Of a DNA stretch of 28,241 nucleotides, positions 1 to 8,198 are shown piece by piece. The notes beneath the pieces were generated by a model. It was not told where the DNA came from, made no database searches, and saw only the letters and a list, made by a program, of their open reading frames with translations. Position 1 is the stretch's first letter. Every line of letters begins with the position of its first letter. The position numbers were made by a program, and so were the translations under genes. The stretch is from a virus. The DNA is taken from IMG/VR virus record IMGVR_UViG_3300025891_000176, positions 1 through 28,241 of that record, one strand, 5' to 3'.

Positions 1-222
1 ATGGAAATGTATAAAACATCTGAAGAAATGAGCTTTACCGCTTATTATAATTGGCTGCAGAACCAGCCAAATGAGTTGAGACGCGAGATTATCAGTCAGC
101 TTGAGATCAGCGAAAAAACTTTTTACAACCGGCTTCAGGACAATAAATTCACATATCCGCAAAAGCTGGTTATCTCACAGATACTTGAAAAACCTATTGA
201 TTTTCTATTCCCAGAAGCATGA
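1..222 (+). CDS. Small helix-turn-helix-like early regulator
   Basis: A 73-residue protein. Its central part, with ISEKTFYNRL followed by a short basic segment and a C-terminal ILEKPIDFLF, has the look of the small Cro/XRE-like DNA-binding proteins common at the start of Bacteroidetes phage early operons. An ATG lies at base 1, so the true start may be further upstream and outside the window. Its stop overlaps the ATG of the LuxR-type gene by 4 bases (ATGA), so the two are probably translated together. The gene at 21059-21307 holds the same position in the second element and shares the general layout of a helical N-terminus and an FY.K/R core. DNA binding is inferred, not proven. Confidence 0.6.
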   Translation: MEMYKTSEEMSFTAYYNWLQNQPNELRREIISQLEISEKTFYNRLQDNKFTYPQKLVISQILEKPIDFLFPEA

Positions 223-755
223 AAGAAATTTATTTCAACGCAGGTAAGGACATGCTCCTGATTGAAGATCTCACTACAGGAGAAGTAATACGGATGGACC
301 AGATGACAAGGTCATTCATAGTCAATAATGACCGGAAGATCCTGGACATGTATCCTGATCAGCACGCCGAACTAGCTAAACTGATTGGAAACGATTGTTG
401 CGAATACGGAAGGGTGTACCAATTCTTTTCCTGTAATTTTTCGTCGCAGGATGGCCAGCCCGATATTGACGATGATGGCAACTTTATTTTCGAACGTGTA
501 TCATGCCCCATTCGCCATAACTGTAAACGCACAACATGTTCTCCCAGAGTTTCGGGAAAACTATCGGCACGCGAACTTCAGGTTGTTGCACTCTTCGTGA
601 AAGGATTCTCAGAAGAAGAGATAGGTGAACGACTATTTATATCGAAAGCAACCGCACACAACCATGTAACTCATATCTATCAGAAATTAAACCTGACAGG
701 CGGAAACCCTGACAGGCAATTAATAACCTATGCTTTTAAAAATAAGCTCTGCTAA
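219..755 (+). CDS. LuxR/GerE-type HTH transcriptional regulator with Cys-rich middle
   Basis: A 178-residue protein with a C-terminal LuxR-type helix-turn-helix at about residues 114-170. Its core is SARELQVVALFVKGFSEEEI, then ISKATAHNHVTHIYQKL, which fits the family pattern closely. The N-terminal 110 residues are not a recognised response-regulator receiver. They hold six cysteines (60, 61, 72, 96, 102, 107), the last three in a C-x5-C-x4-C cluster that could bind metal. It starts inside the stop of the preceding gene. Likely role: transcriptional control of element genes; the GGTTACAA array at 10971-11249 is a possible but unproven target. HTH assignment is firm, while the sensory role of the N-terminus is unknown. 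Confidence 0.8.
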   Translation: MKEIYFNAGKDMLLIEDLTTGEVIRMDQMTRSFIVNNDRKILDMYPDQHAELAKLIGNDCCEYGRVYQFFSCNFSSQDGQPDIDDDGNFIFERVSCPIRHNCKRTTCSPRVSGKLSARELQVVALFVKGFSEEEIGERLFISKATAHNHVTHIYQKLNLTGGNPDRQLITYAFKNKLC

Positions 756-792
756 GTAAAAAATATTGCGTCCCCCAAAGACACCCAAAATA

Positions 793-897
793 TTACCCAC
801 GGCGGGCAGCCGGCGTTCTTTCAATTTTAGTTCCCCTGTTGTGGTGGGAAAAACAACTGCCAAAAAAGGGTGAGATCCGGCAAGATCTCGCCCTCGG
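793..897 (+). ncRNA. Candidate structured RNA or leader element, copy A
   Basis: The 280-base stretch 756-1035 has no convincing gene. It contains a GC-rich block aligning with 22094-22200 in the same relative position of the second element. Shared parts are an outer CCCAC (796-800) to GTGGG (844-848) pairing, a small CGGC/GCCG hairpin (800-803 with 809-812), a GTTCTT plus T-rich linker, and a final hairpin of 10 pairs (868-877 with 884-893, loop CGGCAA). The final hairpin differs from copy B by pair-preserving changes, including one two-sided change. Either a leader of the 1036 gene or a free small RNA would fit. The outer stem and small hairpin share base 800, so exact pairing there is uncertain. 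Sequences 898-1035 are A/T-rich with nothing else recognised. Confidence 0.45.
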
Positions 898-1035
898 GCA
901 ATCAAATTTTTAGTTCCAGTTCAAGAAACATCAAATATCAAAATAGCCGTTGGCCATTCACGTTTCAAATATACGAATAGAGTGGCTAAAAGGTTTCGTC
1001 GTAAACAACTATTAACATTTTAATCATCTATCGTT

Positions 1036-1380
1036 ATGAGCATTAAAAAAACTATTAGAGAATTCTTTGATCCGCGCTTCAGCACCGAAGAGGTTGAAAA
1101 CTCAAAACTGAAATGCAACCTCCCGTTCGAATCATCCGACATGTTTTATGATGACCTAAAAAGAGGCTACCCAACGACCATTTTAGGGGCGATCAAAACA
1201 CCTGCAGGCATCCTCATGCAAGTTTCCTGGAATCAGCATGGCGAATGTACAAATCAAGGTGTAAGGCTGGAATCGTTCGACCTGGTACGGCCAACCCAAA
1301 AAGAAATCGATTCAGCCAGACCCTTCCTGGTATTAACGGTGTTGATCTTTTTTGCAGGTGTCATCTACACAATATTTTAA
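1036..1380 (+). CDS. Small protein with C-terminal membrane segment
   Basis: A 114-residue protein of unknown function. The N-terminal ~90 residues are soluble and carry the patterns NPRFS-like DPRFSTEEVENS, SWNQHGEC and SFDLVRPTQKEI. Residues ~95-114 (FLVLTVLIFFAGVIYTIF) form a single hydrophobic segment. This predicts a tail-anchored inner-membrane protein with the bulk in the cytoplasm. A clear paralog is encoded at 22407-22739 in the second element, with the same motifs (WNQNGEC, SFDLVRPTLKEI) and the same tail. Both copies lie directly after the structured non-coding block, so leader and gene seem to travel together. I do not recognise the family. Confidence 0.75.
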   Translation: MSIKKTIREFFDPRFSTEEVENSKLKCNLPFESSDMFYDDLKRGYPTTILGAIKTPAGILMQVSWNQHGECTNQGVRLESFDLVRPTQKEIDSARPFLVLTVLIFFAGVIYTIF

Positions 1381-1391
1381 TTTTTAAACAG

Positions 1392-1766
1392 ATGGAATTG
1401 AAAATGTACATATCCGGCAAAATTACCGGACTGGATCCGGAAGCCTGTAAGCTAAAGTTTGCAGCCGTCGAAGCTAAGCTTAAAAAGATGGGAGTCTCAA
1501 CCGTAATAAATCCACTGAACATCGGGATCCCCGAAACATGGAACTGGGATGAAGCAATGGAGCTCTGCATGAAAGTGCTGAAAGAAAAGGCAACATGCAT
1601 TATTCAACTCAGGGATTGGGTAGAAAGCGAAGGAGCAATGCGGGAGTATTATTATGCAAGGAACCATGGCTACCGCATTTTTGATGAAGATAACACCGAA
1701 GAGATCCAGCAGCTCGTAGCCCACTCCGGACAATGGCCCGACACATCCAGATACGAATTCCCATGA
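1392..1766 (+). CDS. DUF4406-like (nucleoside deoxyribosyltransferase-fold) protein
   Basis: A 124-residue protein. It begins with MYISGKITG after a few residues and later has LRDWVESEGAMREYYYARNHG, cut here as W-x3-EGA-x2-E-x3-A-x2-G. This is the DUF4406 signature, a family related to nucleoside 2-deoxyribosyltransferases and common in phages. The start at 1392 keeps only a short lead before the core; ATG at 1404 is a possible alternative. A longer upstream frame exists but would overlap the preceding gene heavily. Its stop overlaps the next start by 4 bases. Role in nucleotide or small-molecule metabolism is a family-level inference; no reaction is established for this group. Confidence 0.7.
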   Translation: MELKMYISGKITGLDPEACKLKFAAVEAKLKKMGVSTVINPLNIGIPETWNWDEAMELCMKVLKEKATCIIQLRDWVESEGAMREYYYARNHGYRIFDEDNTEEIQQLVAHSGQWPDTSRYEFP

Positions 1767-2647
1767 ACAACAAGTGGAAACCACAGGAAGAAAAATTCCT
1801 GATAGATAATTATCCTCAAAATGGAGGTGACTTTTGTGCCAACTCTCTGAAAAAGGCACCCTCAGAAATAAAAACAAAGGTTAAGCGGATGAAATTGAGT
1901 CGGACCGGCTTCAAGATCACCGATCAACAGAAAGATTTCGTTTTAAATAATTTCAAATCTCTCGGCATTAATGCAACATGCAATCAATCTCAACTTAAGC
2001 GTCACCAGGTATATCAACTATTGGTGCGCAATGGAATAAAATTGGCGCAATGGACTCAATTCACTTCTGAAGAGGAAAAAATTATCCGGGACAATTTCAC
2101 AGAATTGTCGAATGCTGAAATTGGCGTTTTGCTTAATCGCACATCTGACTCGATACATGCCAAATTGCAATTGCTGAAATTGAAGCGCACTTCTAAGCAG
2201 GTTGTAAAAATAAGGAGGAGGACATGCAGCAACTCGTATTTTCCCAAAGGACACGTTCCTCACAATACCAAGTCAGACGGCGCGATCAGCATTCGGATTT
2301 ACGAAAATGCCAAAAGTCAAAAGTATATCAGGGTATCACTTGCCAACTGGATGCCTCTGCAGATTTTCAATTGGGAGCAGGTAAATGGTCCTATTCCTGC
2401 CGGCATGGTATTAAGATGCTTATCCGACAATCTGCTGAATTGTAAACCAAATAACTGGGAATTGATCAACCGGACTGAACACCTGGAGAAAAACGCCGGA
2501 CGCGACACGCTTGACGATAAGTATATAACAAATCTTTTAGCCCATAAAAACAGGGAGTTGAGACCAGCGATCGCAGAAATGCCGGAATTAATTGAATTAA
2601 AAAGAAATCAAATTAAAATTAGGAGAACAATCAATGAGCTTACTTAA
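1763..2647 (+). CDS. Protein with SANT/Myb-like repeats and a degenerate HNH-like domain
   Basis: A 294-residue protein, starting in the ATGA overlap with the DUF4406-like gene. The first ~140 residues hold three similar helical units (about 4-46, 50-94 and 99-141), each opening with a W/F-x-EE or D-QQ motif and ending in a K/R-x-KLKR-like helix, as in SANT/Myb or homeodomain-like DNA-binding repeats. Residues ~187-245 follow the outline of phage HNH endonucleases: NGPIPAGMVL, a D-N-x3-N stretch, NNWELINR and a final KN. The histidines expected in that outline appear to be missing, with NWMPLQIF and VLRCLSDN at those points. It may bind DNA without cutting. The overlap with the next gene is 14 bases. 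Confidence 0.65.
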   Translation: MNNKWKPQEEKFLIDNYPQNGGDFCANSLKKAPSEIKTKVKRMKLSRTGFKITDQQKDFVLNNFKSLGINATCNQSQLKRHQVYQLLVRNGIKLAQWTQFTSEEEKIIRDNFTELSNAEIGVLLNRTSDSIHAKLQLLKLKRTSKQVVKIRRRTCSNSYFPKGHVPHNTKSDGAISIRIYENAKSQKYIRVSLANWMPLQIFNWEQVNGPIPAGMVLRCLSDNLLNCKPNNWELINRTEHLEKNAGRDTLDDKYITNLLAHKNRELRPAIAEMPELIELKRNQIKIRRTINELT

Positions 2648-3101
2648 ACTTCAGAAACTAATCGATAGCAGCGAACAGCTTGTCTACCGCGATCAGATTG
2701 CCGTTATCCGATCGTTCGAAAATAAACGTGGTGCGTATGAAATCGTTGTCGAATTAGACAATACGCCAACCATCTTTCGTAAGCAAAGCGAAGAGATGAT
2801 CAGTCTTTGGCTTGAGAATTTCAAGCCTGCAATTATTGATACAGAAGAATACTATGAATTAAAAGTAAACCAACAGGTTAATGAAGTAATACTCCCGGCA
2901 AAGTTTTCGCCCAGGGCAGAACCGGCCATCTATACCGAAAACAAACAAGCGCTCATTAACTTATCGAAAGCATTACTCGAAGACATTGATAAAGTACGAA
3001 AGGATCCGACCTATGTTGCCCAGGCAAAGCAGATTTGTAACTCTGTGAATACAATCGTCAGTATTACCAAACTTCAGCTGCAGCTGCTAACAAAAGAATA
3101 A
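2634..3101 (+). CDS. Hypothetical early protein, 155 aa
   Basis: No family is recognised. The N-terminal half is mixed strand-like sequence rich in charged residues (VYRDQIAVIRSFENKRGAYE). The C-terminal half (~100-155) is predicted helical by its leucine and lysine spacing (ALINLSKALLEDIDKV and ITKLQLQLLTKE). There is no signal peptide and no membrane segment. It overlaps the HNH-like gene by 14 bases and is followed after 2 bases by the methyltransferase gene, so it belongs to the same early operon. No counterpart is seen in the early module of the second element. Coding status rests on the operon fit and length. Confidence 0.65.
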   Translation: MSLLKLQKLIDSSEQLVYRDQIAVIRSFENKRGAYEIVVELDNTPTIFRKQSEEMISLWLENFKPAIIDTEEYYELKVNQQVNEVILPAKFSPRAEPAIYTENKQALINLSKALLEDIDKVRKDPTYVAQAKQICNSVNTIVSITKLQLQLLTKE

Positions 3102-3103
3102 CC

Positions 3104-3622
3104 ATGACTTTAACAAAATTTGAAAAAGGGGCAGAATTTCAAACGCCTACACCGGTTGTAGAATTCATGTGTAGTTTGATTCCGGAAGGTGTTGTTTCAG
3201 TTTTGGAACCAACACCAGGAGAAGGGAATATTTTAAGCGCTCTATGTGATTACTCTGTAACTGCTCCAGATAATTTCTTTGCACTGGATCCATCTCGCTT
3301 TGATTGTATTATTATGAATCCACCTTTTTCGTTAAAATATGCTTTTGGTGTACCTGAAGAATTGAATCTTAAAGGTTTAAGACTTGGCTATTTTATCCTT
3401 CTCGAATGTATGAAGATGTCGGACAAGATTATTGCCCTAATGCCCTTATTTACAATTTCAGATTCTGATGTTAGGATGAGATACCTTAAAAACTTTGGAT
3501 TAAAATCAATTACAATTCTGCCACGAAAAACATTTAAGTATGTAAGAATTCAAACATGTGTCTTCGAACTCGAAAGAGGGTGGAGCGAAAAAACTATTTT
3601 CAATGTATTTGAATTAATGTAA
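3104..3622 (+). CDS. Compact N6-adenine DNA methyltransferase-like protein
   Basis: A 172-residue protein with the two core motifs of an amino-methyltransferase. SAM-binding motif I is VLEPTPGEGNIL at residues 33-44, and catalytic motif IV is NPPF at 72-75, preceded by FDCII. The order motif I then NPPF, only about 30 residues apart, leaves little room for a target recognition domain there. The C-terminal ~90 residues resemble the tail of the Rossmann fold (IALMPLFTISDSDVRMRYL). It most likely modifies adenine in phage DNA to avoid host restriction, but could be a reduced or specificity-poor enzyme. No cognate restriction gene is nearby, which supports an orphan phage methylase. Confidence 0.75.
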   Translation: MTLTKFEKGAEFQTPTPVVEFMCSLIPEGVVSVLEPTPGEGNILSALCDYSVTAPDNFFALDPSRFDCIIMNPPFSLKYAFGVPEELNLKGLRLGYFILLECMKMSDKIIALMPLFTISDSDVRMRYLKNFGLKSITILPRKTFKYVRIQTCVFELERGWSEKTIFNVFELM

Positions 3623-3635
3623 AACTTTAACAACC

Positions 3636-4232
3636 ATGCCATCACTTAATTTCAATAAAGAGTTTGCACCGGGTATCCTGGCCATGCTCGACAAAAATTA
3701 CGCAAAGCGGACGGGTGTAAAACCAAAGTGTACCACCATCAGGGCAAAGCGGAAACGCCCCATCCGGAAAGGGGATCAGCTTTACTTGTATTCCGGCCTA
3801 AAGACCAAATACTGTCAGAAGCTGGGAGAAGTCGCCTGCAGGAAGACAGAAACTATTTCTATCCGGGAATCGGCTGCAGCTTTTTATGAAGTCGTTGTGA
3901 ATGATGTGCAATTATCGAATGATGAGATTCAAAAGCTGGCACAAGCTGACGGGTTCGCTTCGGGTCTCGAAATGGTGAATTGGTTTGCCAAAGCATACGG
4001 CCTTCCTTTCGAAGACGGACAGCGCATCCACATGGCCAATACTTACGACCGGAAGTATTTCTGCAACAAAAAAGTGAAAGATCATGGATTCACACTGCAG
4101 CTGGAGACAACGCAGAAAACTATCAATGTGCACCAGGAAGATGTGGAAGCAGCCAAAGCGGACCGATATATTGCAGAACTGGCCACAAAACACAATTACG
4201 GAGTTCAGATCATTAACCCACTATTCAGATAG
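3636..4232 (+). CDS. ASCH-domain-like protein, copy 1
   Basis: A 198-residue protein. The N-terminal ~75 residues have GILAMLDKNYAKRTG, TTIRAKRKRPIRKGD and LYLYSG followed by LGEV, which fits the ASCH/PUA-like fold of small RNA- or nucleotide-binding proteins. The highly basic TTIR...KGD loop is the usual ligand-binding face of that fold. The C-terminal half is less familiar and ends IINPLF. A paralog of nearly the same length lies at 23326-23919, with matching ends and about half of the residues identical by eye. Conservation in both early modules suggests a core function, possibly RNA binding or hydrolysis of a modified nucleotide; this is inference. Confidence 0.72.
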   Translation: MPSLNFNKEFAPGILAMLDKNYAKRTGVKPKCTTIRAKRKRPIRKGDQLYLYSGLKTKYCQKLGEVACRKTETISIRESAAAFYEVVVNDVQLSNDEIQKLAQADGFASGLEMVNWFAKAYGLPFEDGQRIHMANTYDRKYFCNKKVKDHGFTLQLETTQKTINVHQEDVEAAKADRYIAELATKHNYGVQIINPLFR

Positions 4233-4238
4233 CTCATT

Positions 4239-4658
4239 ATGAAATACAAAATTATCAATCCCGAAGAGGATCTGTCAACAACAATAGAATTTCTCGAATC
4301 GAAACATCTTTCATCAGGAAGAAAATCCAAATTAAATATTGCTGATTGCAAAATTTATATGAGAGGTCAGGTTTGGGTAGTTGAACATGAAAAGGATGTT
4401 CTGTATTACGAAACGCATTCTGAAAATTATCCATTTTTCGAAATCGCATGTCACTATATGATTACAGAAAAGAGGGCAGCATGGAAAACTGTGGACGAAC
4501 TTACCACTTTCAGACAGGCAATCAGGGAAGCAACTGTACAAGGAACCGACTATTGCGAAACGATATTAGAGGAGCCATTAACAACCAGAATTTATCAGAA
4601 GTTCATGCGCATGGCAAGAGCTCACGATTTATGTCATCATGGAGGCCATACCTTTTGA
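4239..4658 (+). CDS. Hypothetical early protein, 139 aa
   Basis: Unrecognised soluble protein, starting 6 bases after the ASCH-like gene on the same strand. The middle carries a strand-rich segment (IYMRGQVWVVEHEKDVLYYE). The C-terminus is rich in His and Cys, with DLCHHGGHTF as the last ten residues, a possible metal-binding tail. No signal peptide or membrane segment. The 44 bases after it hold no gene. No homolog is apparent in the second early module. Coding is supported by its place in the gene chain and by a uniform reading frame. Confidence 0.6.
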   Translation: MKYKIINPEEDLSTTIEFLESKHLSSGRKSKLNIADCKIYMRGQVWVVEHEKDVLYYETHSENYPFFEIACHYMITEKRAAWKTVDELTTFRQAIREATVQGTDYCETILEEPLTTRIYQKFMRMARAHDLCHHGGHTF

Positions 4659-4702
4659 TGTGATTTTACCAGAATCTTAAACTATTTTAATAAAAACTTC
4701 CT

Positions 4703-5017
4703 ATGAAAAACCTTATACACCACGGCATCCCGAAACAGGATTATTTTGCGATCGCTGTTCCTCCTACCTGGTTGTTTAAATCACTCGACGCTGAAGGCGA
4801 AGTGATCACACTGCAGGACCCGAAAACACATGATAAAACACAGGTTCAAATAATGGATACCTGGGAATTCGAAATGAATGATTTCGCAAGAATGAACGGA
4901 TTCAGCCTGTTGACTTATGGTCTGTCTGCCGCAAAGCTGTCGCACGTTCTGAAAGCCAAATATCCTGAGATTGAACAAACTAATCAAGTACGTTTCGTTT
5001 TACTGAAAAAACTATGA
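4703..5017 (+). CDS. Hypothetical protein upstream of primase, copy 1
   Basis: A 104-residue protein of unknown function whose stop overlaps the primase-helicase start by 4 bases. It appears related to the 101-residue product of 24137-24442, which sits just before the primase of the second element. Both have a strand-rich N-terminus, an aromatic/acidic middle (DTWEFEMNDFAR here, FWTFDWDEAPR there), a YG.....L motif and a C-terminus ending in VLLKKL or LILIKEK. The fixed position next to both primases suggests a replication-linked role. The fold and function are not recognised. Confidence 0.65.
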   Translation: MKNLIHHGIPKQDYFAIAVPPTWLFKSLDAEGEVITLQDPKTHDKTQVQIMDTWEFEMNDFARMNGFSLLTYGLSAAKLSHVLKAKYPEIEQTNQVRFVLLKKL

Positions 5018-8010
5018 TCTATATTGACGCAGATAAAATCCTTGATGCAACGGAGCATGGTCTGACCATCTTTCAGCATTATTTCCCTGGTGTTGATTTT
5101 CGAGACACAAAGCATTTTGTAAAGTGCAGATCCGAGGAAAAAACAGCATCGGCCAAAGTATCGCTTTACAAAGGAACCTGGCGAATTACCGACTTTGGCA
5201 ATCAGTCTGAAATGTCGGGAATGAGCGCTATTGGCTATGTTGGTTGGGCCGAGAACCTGATCTACATCGATTCGCTGCGCTTTATCCAGGAAGTGATCAT
5301 TCGGCGCGAAGTTGGGGGCAGCGATTTCAAACGACCATCCTATAAAGCCGAATACGCATGGAGAGAAGTCGGACCCGAGGACAAAAAAGGCGAATACAAA
5401 TTTGAATACAAGCCCAAACCCTCCGAAATTGATCTTAAAAGCATTGGCCGTTATGTGGAAATAGGTCATCTCGACCGTTTTAATATGAAATCGCTGGTTA
5501 AATACGAAATGATCAGTTACAGTGAACGATACAAAAAGGATATTGTCAACATCTACAAGTCAACCGATGACTTCCCCATCTTCCTGCTCGACGAAGGAGG
5601 CTTCAAAAAGATCTACAAACCTCACGAACTGGAGAAAAAGTACCGGTTCGGGTATGTTGGCACCAAACCCCTCAATTACATTTTCGGCCTTAAACAGCTT
5701 CAGTCGATGGATAATGAGTTTGTAAATCCTGACACCGGCGAGTATGAATACAAAGGTCCGGAGTGGAAGAAACCAAAGGTAAAGGACCTGATCCGCTGCA
5801 GTGGAGAATCGGATGCGCTGAACATGGCCAGCCTTGGATTTAATGTGTACTGGTTAAACAGCGAGTCTGCAGAAGTTCCCCGGGATGTTTGGGAAACACT
5901 TGACGGATTATGCGAAAGACATTACCAGCTGATGGATCTCGATGCAACCGGTAAGGAGATGGCCATGAAGTTTGCCCACCGTCATATCGACCTGGTAACA
6001 ATTCAGCTCCCGGAATGGCTAAAGTTTAAAAAAGACTGGAGAGGAAATCCCTGCAAAGACATTAAGGATTTTATCAATATTTCAGGAACCGATCTGGAGG
6101 ACACCATCAATAATTTTATCACGATTAAAGCCAGCAGTTTTCCGATGAAGTTCTGGAAGCGATCGGTTGACGAAGTGAAAGGAAAGAAGGTTGTCAATTA
6201 CAATATTGGGCTCGAAAACTATTACTATTTCCTTCAATCTCACGGCTTTTATGTGACTGATAGTCCGTATCACCGGAAAGCCGGGTACTGCTATGCCCAT
6301 ATCAACGGAAAGGTTGTCGATCTGATCAATCCTGACAACATCAAAAAGATCATCAAACGATTTACAAAAGACTGGATCCGGAGCAAAAACCTGATCGATG
6401 GTGTGGCCATCCTCGATAAAATCAATTCGAGTAACCAGATATCAGAAAATAACCTGCAGGAGTTAAAAGAATTAACATCGCTCAATTTCATCAATCACGA
6501 TAAACGAACTGATTACCTACATTTTACGAATGGCAGTCTAAAGATTCAAAAGGATTCAATTGAGAAAGTCAAACACCAGGATGTACCCAATTTTATCCTG
6601 GGCAAACTGGAACTGGGAACCGACATCATCAGCCATGTGATTGAGAAGAATATCACGCTGATCAAACAGCCGGCCATTGAAGTAAAACCAATGCCGGCCT
6701 ATGCCTTGCTTCTCGAGAAGCTGAAGGGCGCCAAAACATCTGAAGAGCGCGAAAACTGCAATATTGAACTGGCCAACTTCCCGGAGCTCGACCGCTACGA
6801 AGTCACCATCAATGATGATAGTTTCATCTTCACAAAGTTCCTGACCGACCTTGCACACATCCACTGGCGCAAAGAGATTGAAGATCATTCGAAGCTTACC
6901 GATGCCGAAAAGAAAGAACAAAACCTGTCGCTGGCCAACCTGATGTTTGTATTGGGATATATGACGTCTCAATACAAAGATCCGGGTAAACCATGGCTTG
7001 TTTTTCTCCAGGATATGAAGATCTCACAGATTGGCCAGTCATCCGGACGCTCCGGTAAATCGTTGCTTTGTGCCGCACTTTCGCATACCAGGCCACGCTT
7101 CTACATCGGTGCCAGGCGCAAGGACATCACCGACAAAACGGAATTCCTTTACGACGGTTTCACGAAGTTTCACAACATCATCGAAGTGGATGACTTATAT
7201 GAGTTTGCAGACTTCAATTTCTTTTATACACAGGTCACCGGCAACCGCGAAGTGAACAGCAAACACATCTCGAAACAGATCCTTGCTTACGATACTTCGG
7301 GGAAGATGGTTGTAAGCTCGAATTTTGAATTGCAAAATGTCGACAGTTCAACGATCGCGCGTATCCTGAACGGCGCAGCATCGGACTACTACCACGAAAA
7401 GACTAAGTTCAACGACTACAAGGAATCGCGTTCGCCACTCCTTAAGTTTGGCAAGTTACTGTTTGATGATTTTACAGAAGAGGAATGGATCAAGTTCTAC
7501 AACTTCATGGCTTATTGCGTGCAGCTGCAGATGCGATTTTTTAAGATTCAGCCACCAATGGACAATCTATTGAAACGTCAGTTACGCAGGCTGATGACGC
7601 GTGGAGTATCGAAGGATGAAGAGTTCTTTATCTGGGCCAATCATTATTTTGTGATCCCTCCGGATCCGCGCCCTGCAGTCTGTCCGGACAACGCAGGTTA
7701 TTTCAATGTGTTTTTCAAACGTGAAGCTGCATTCGAAAATTTCAAAACAACACTGAGCACGTCACAGTCGAGCAAATACAAATCGAACCAATTTAAATCA
7801 TCCCTGGGAGCGTGGTGCGAGTACCATGGTTACACGCTGAACCCGATCCACGTCTGCACAGGTACCAATGCCAACGAAGACCGGCGCATCATCAAGAAGA
7901 TCGATGATAAGGCAGTCGAATGTTTCTTTATATCAACCCTAAGCGCCCAGGCAATGGAGGATGATGATACGATCCCAACAGGAGAGGAATTAAACGGATT
8001 ACCATTTTAA
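5014..8010 (+). CDS. Toprim primase with P-loop helicase domain
   Basis: A 998-residue replication protein. The N-terminal ~60 residues resemble a primase zinc-ribbon region that has lost most cysteines. A Toprim domain follows: Glu265 in SGESD and the acidic pair Asp308/Asp310 in MDLDATG. A helicase-like P-loop domain has Walker A GQSSGRSGKS at 674-683 with Lys682, acidic Asp726/Asp727 after NIIEV, and a downstream VVSSN sensor-like motif typical of SF3/D5-type helicases. It would prime and unwind phage DNA. The last residues are NGLPF, like the tail of bacterial SSB. The stop is followed by a 36-base sequence repeated at 8365-8400. Confident as a primase-helicase; exact subfamily is not settled. 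Confidence 0.85.
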   Translation: MIYIDADKILDATEHGLTIFQHYFPGVDFRDTKHFVKCRSEEKTASAKVSLYKGTWRITDFGNQSEMSGMSAIGYVGWAENLIYIDSLRFIQEVIIRREVGGSDFKRPSYKAEYAWREVGPEDKKGEYKFEYKPKPSEIDLKSIGRYVEIGHLDRFNMKSLVKYEMISYSERYKKDIVNIYKSTDDFPIFLLDEGGFKKIYKPHELEKKYRFGYVGTKPLNYIFGLKQLQSMDNEFVNPDTGEYEYKGPEWKKPKVKDLIRCSGESDALNMASLGFNVYWLNSESAEVPRDVWETLDGLCERHYQLMDLDATGKEMAMKFAHRHIDLVTIQLPEWLKFKKDWRGNPCKDIKDFINISGTDLEDTINNFITIKASSFPMKFWKRSVDEVKGKKVVNYNIGLENYYYFLQSHGFYVTDSPYHRKAGYCYAHINGKVVDLINPDNIKKIIKRFTKDWIRSKNLIDGVAILDKINSSNQISENNLQELKELTSLNFINHDKRTDYLHFTNGSLKIQKDSIEKVKHQDVPNFILGKLELGTDIISHVIEKNITLIKQPAIEVKPMPAYALLLEKLKGAKTSEERENCNIELANFPELDRYEVTINDDSFIFTKFLTDLAHIHWRKEIEDHSKLTDAEKKEQNLSLANLMFVLGYMTSQYKDPGKPWLVFLQDMKISQIGQSSGRSGKSLLCAALSHTRPRFYIGARRKDITDKTEFLYDGFTKFHNIIEVDDLYEFADFNFFYTQVTGNREVNSKHISKQILAYDTSGKMVVSSNFELQNVDSSTIARILNGAASDYYHEKTKFNDYKESRSPLLKFGKLLFDDFTEEEWIKFYNFMAYCVQLQMRFFKIQPPMDNLLKRQLRRLMTRGVSKDEEFFIWANHYFVIPPDPRPAVCPDNAGYFNVFFKREAAFENFKTTLSTSQSSKYKSNQFKSSLGAWCEYHGYTLNPIHVCTGTNANEDRRIIKKIDDKAVECFFISTLSAQAMEDDDTIPTGEELNGLPF

Positions 8011-8025
8011 ACCAATAATTAATAA
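7990..8025 (+). repeat. Imperfect 36-base direct repeat, copy 1
   Basis: This copy covers the last codons and stop of the primase-helicase plus 15 bases beyond it. It matches 8365-8400 apart from two or three substitutions and two single-base gaps. The match continues past both stop codons, so protein-level selection alone does not explain it. The two copies bracket two very small genes. Confidence 0.7.
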
Positions 8026-8036
8026 ATCAAAGAGTT

Positions 8037-8198
8037 ATGAAAACAGAAACAACTTATTCAGATTTTGACCTTGAAAAAGGTAAATGCACTTGCTGTGGCG
8101 ACCTATCTATGGAGATTCTTATTGACGATGGTCGTTGCGTTGATTGTATTGAGGAGGAAAAATTCATAGATCTAACAATGAAGCAACATGAGGGATAA
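8037..8198 (+). CDS. Small zinc-ribbon-like protein, 53 aa
   Basis: A 53-residue frame starting ATG at 8037 and ending TAA at 8196-8198. It carries C-x-CC (residues 17, 19, 20) and C-x2-C (34, 37), the spacing of a small treble-clef or zinc-ribbon knuckle: KCTCCGDL then GRCVDCIEEE. It starts 26 bases after the primase-helicase stop and overlaps the next small gene by 11 bases. Proteins of this kind in phage operons often act as DNA- or protein-binding adaptors. Function unknown; coding status is supported by the paired cysteine motifs and the tight gene spacing. Confidence 0.6.
   Translation: MKTETTYSDFDLEKGKCTCCGDLSMEILIDDGRCVDCIEEEKFIDLTMKQHEG

Noticed and set aside
838-850. 13 bases that are the exact reverse complement of 11375-11387, suggesting pairing of the structured RNA with the leader of the 11404 gene.
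   Set aside because: A few 13-base matches are expected by chance in a window of this size, and copy B of the RNA does not preserve the complement.
4984-5469. 161-codon frame on the minus strand inside the primase gene.
   Set aside because: It is antisense to conserved coding sequence of the 998-aa protein and has no motif or promoter.
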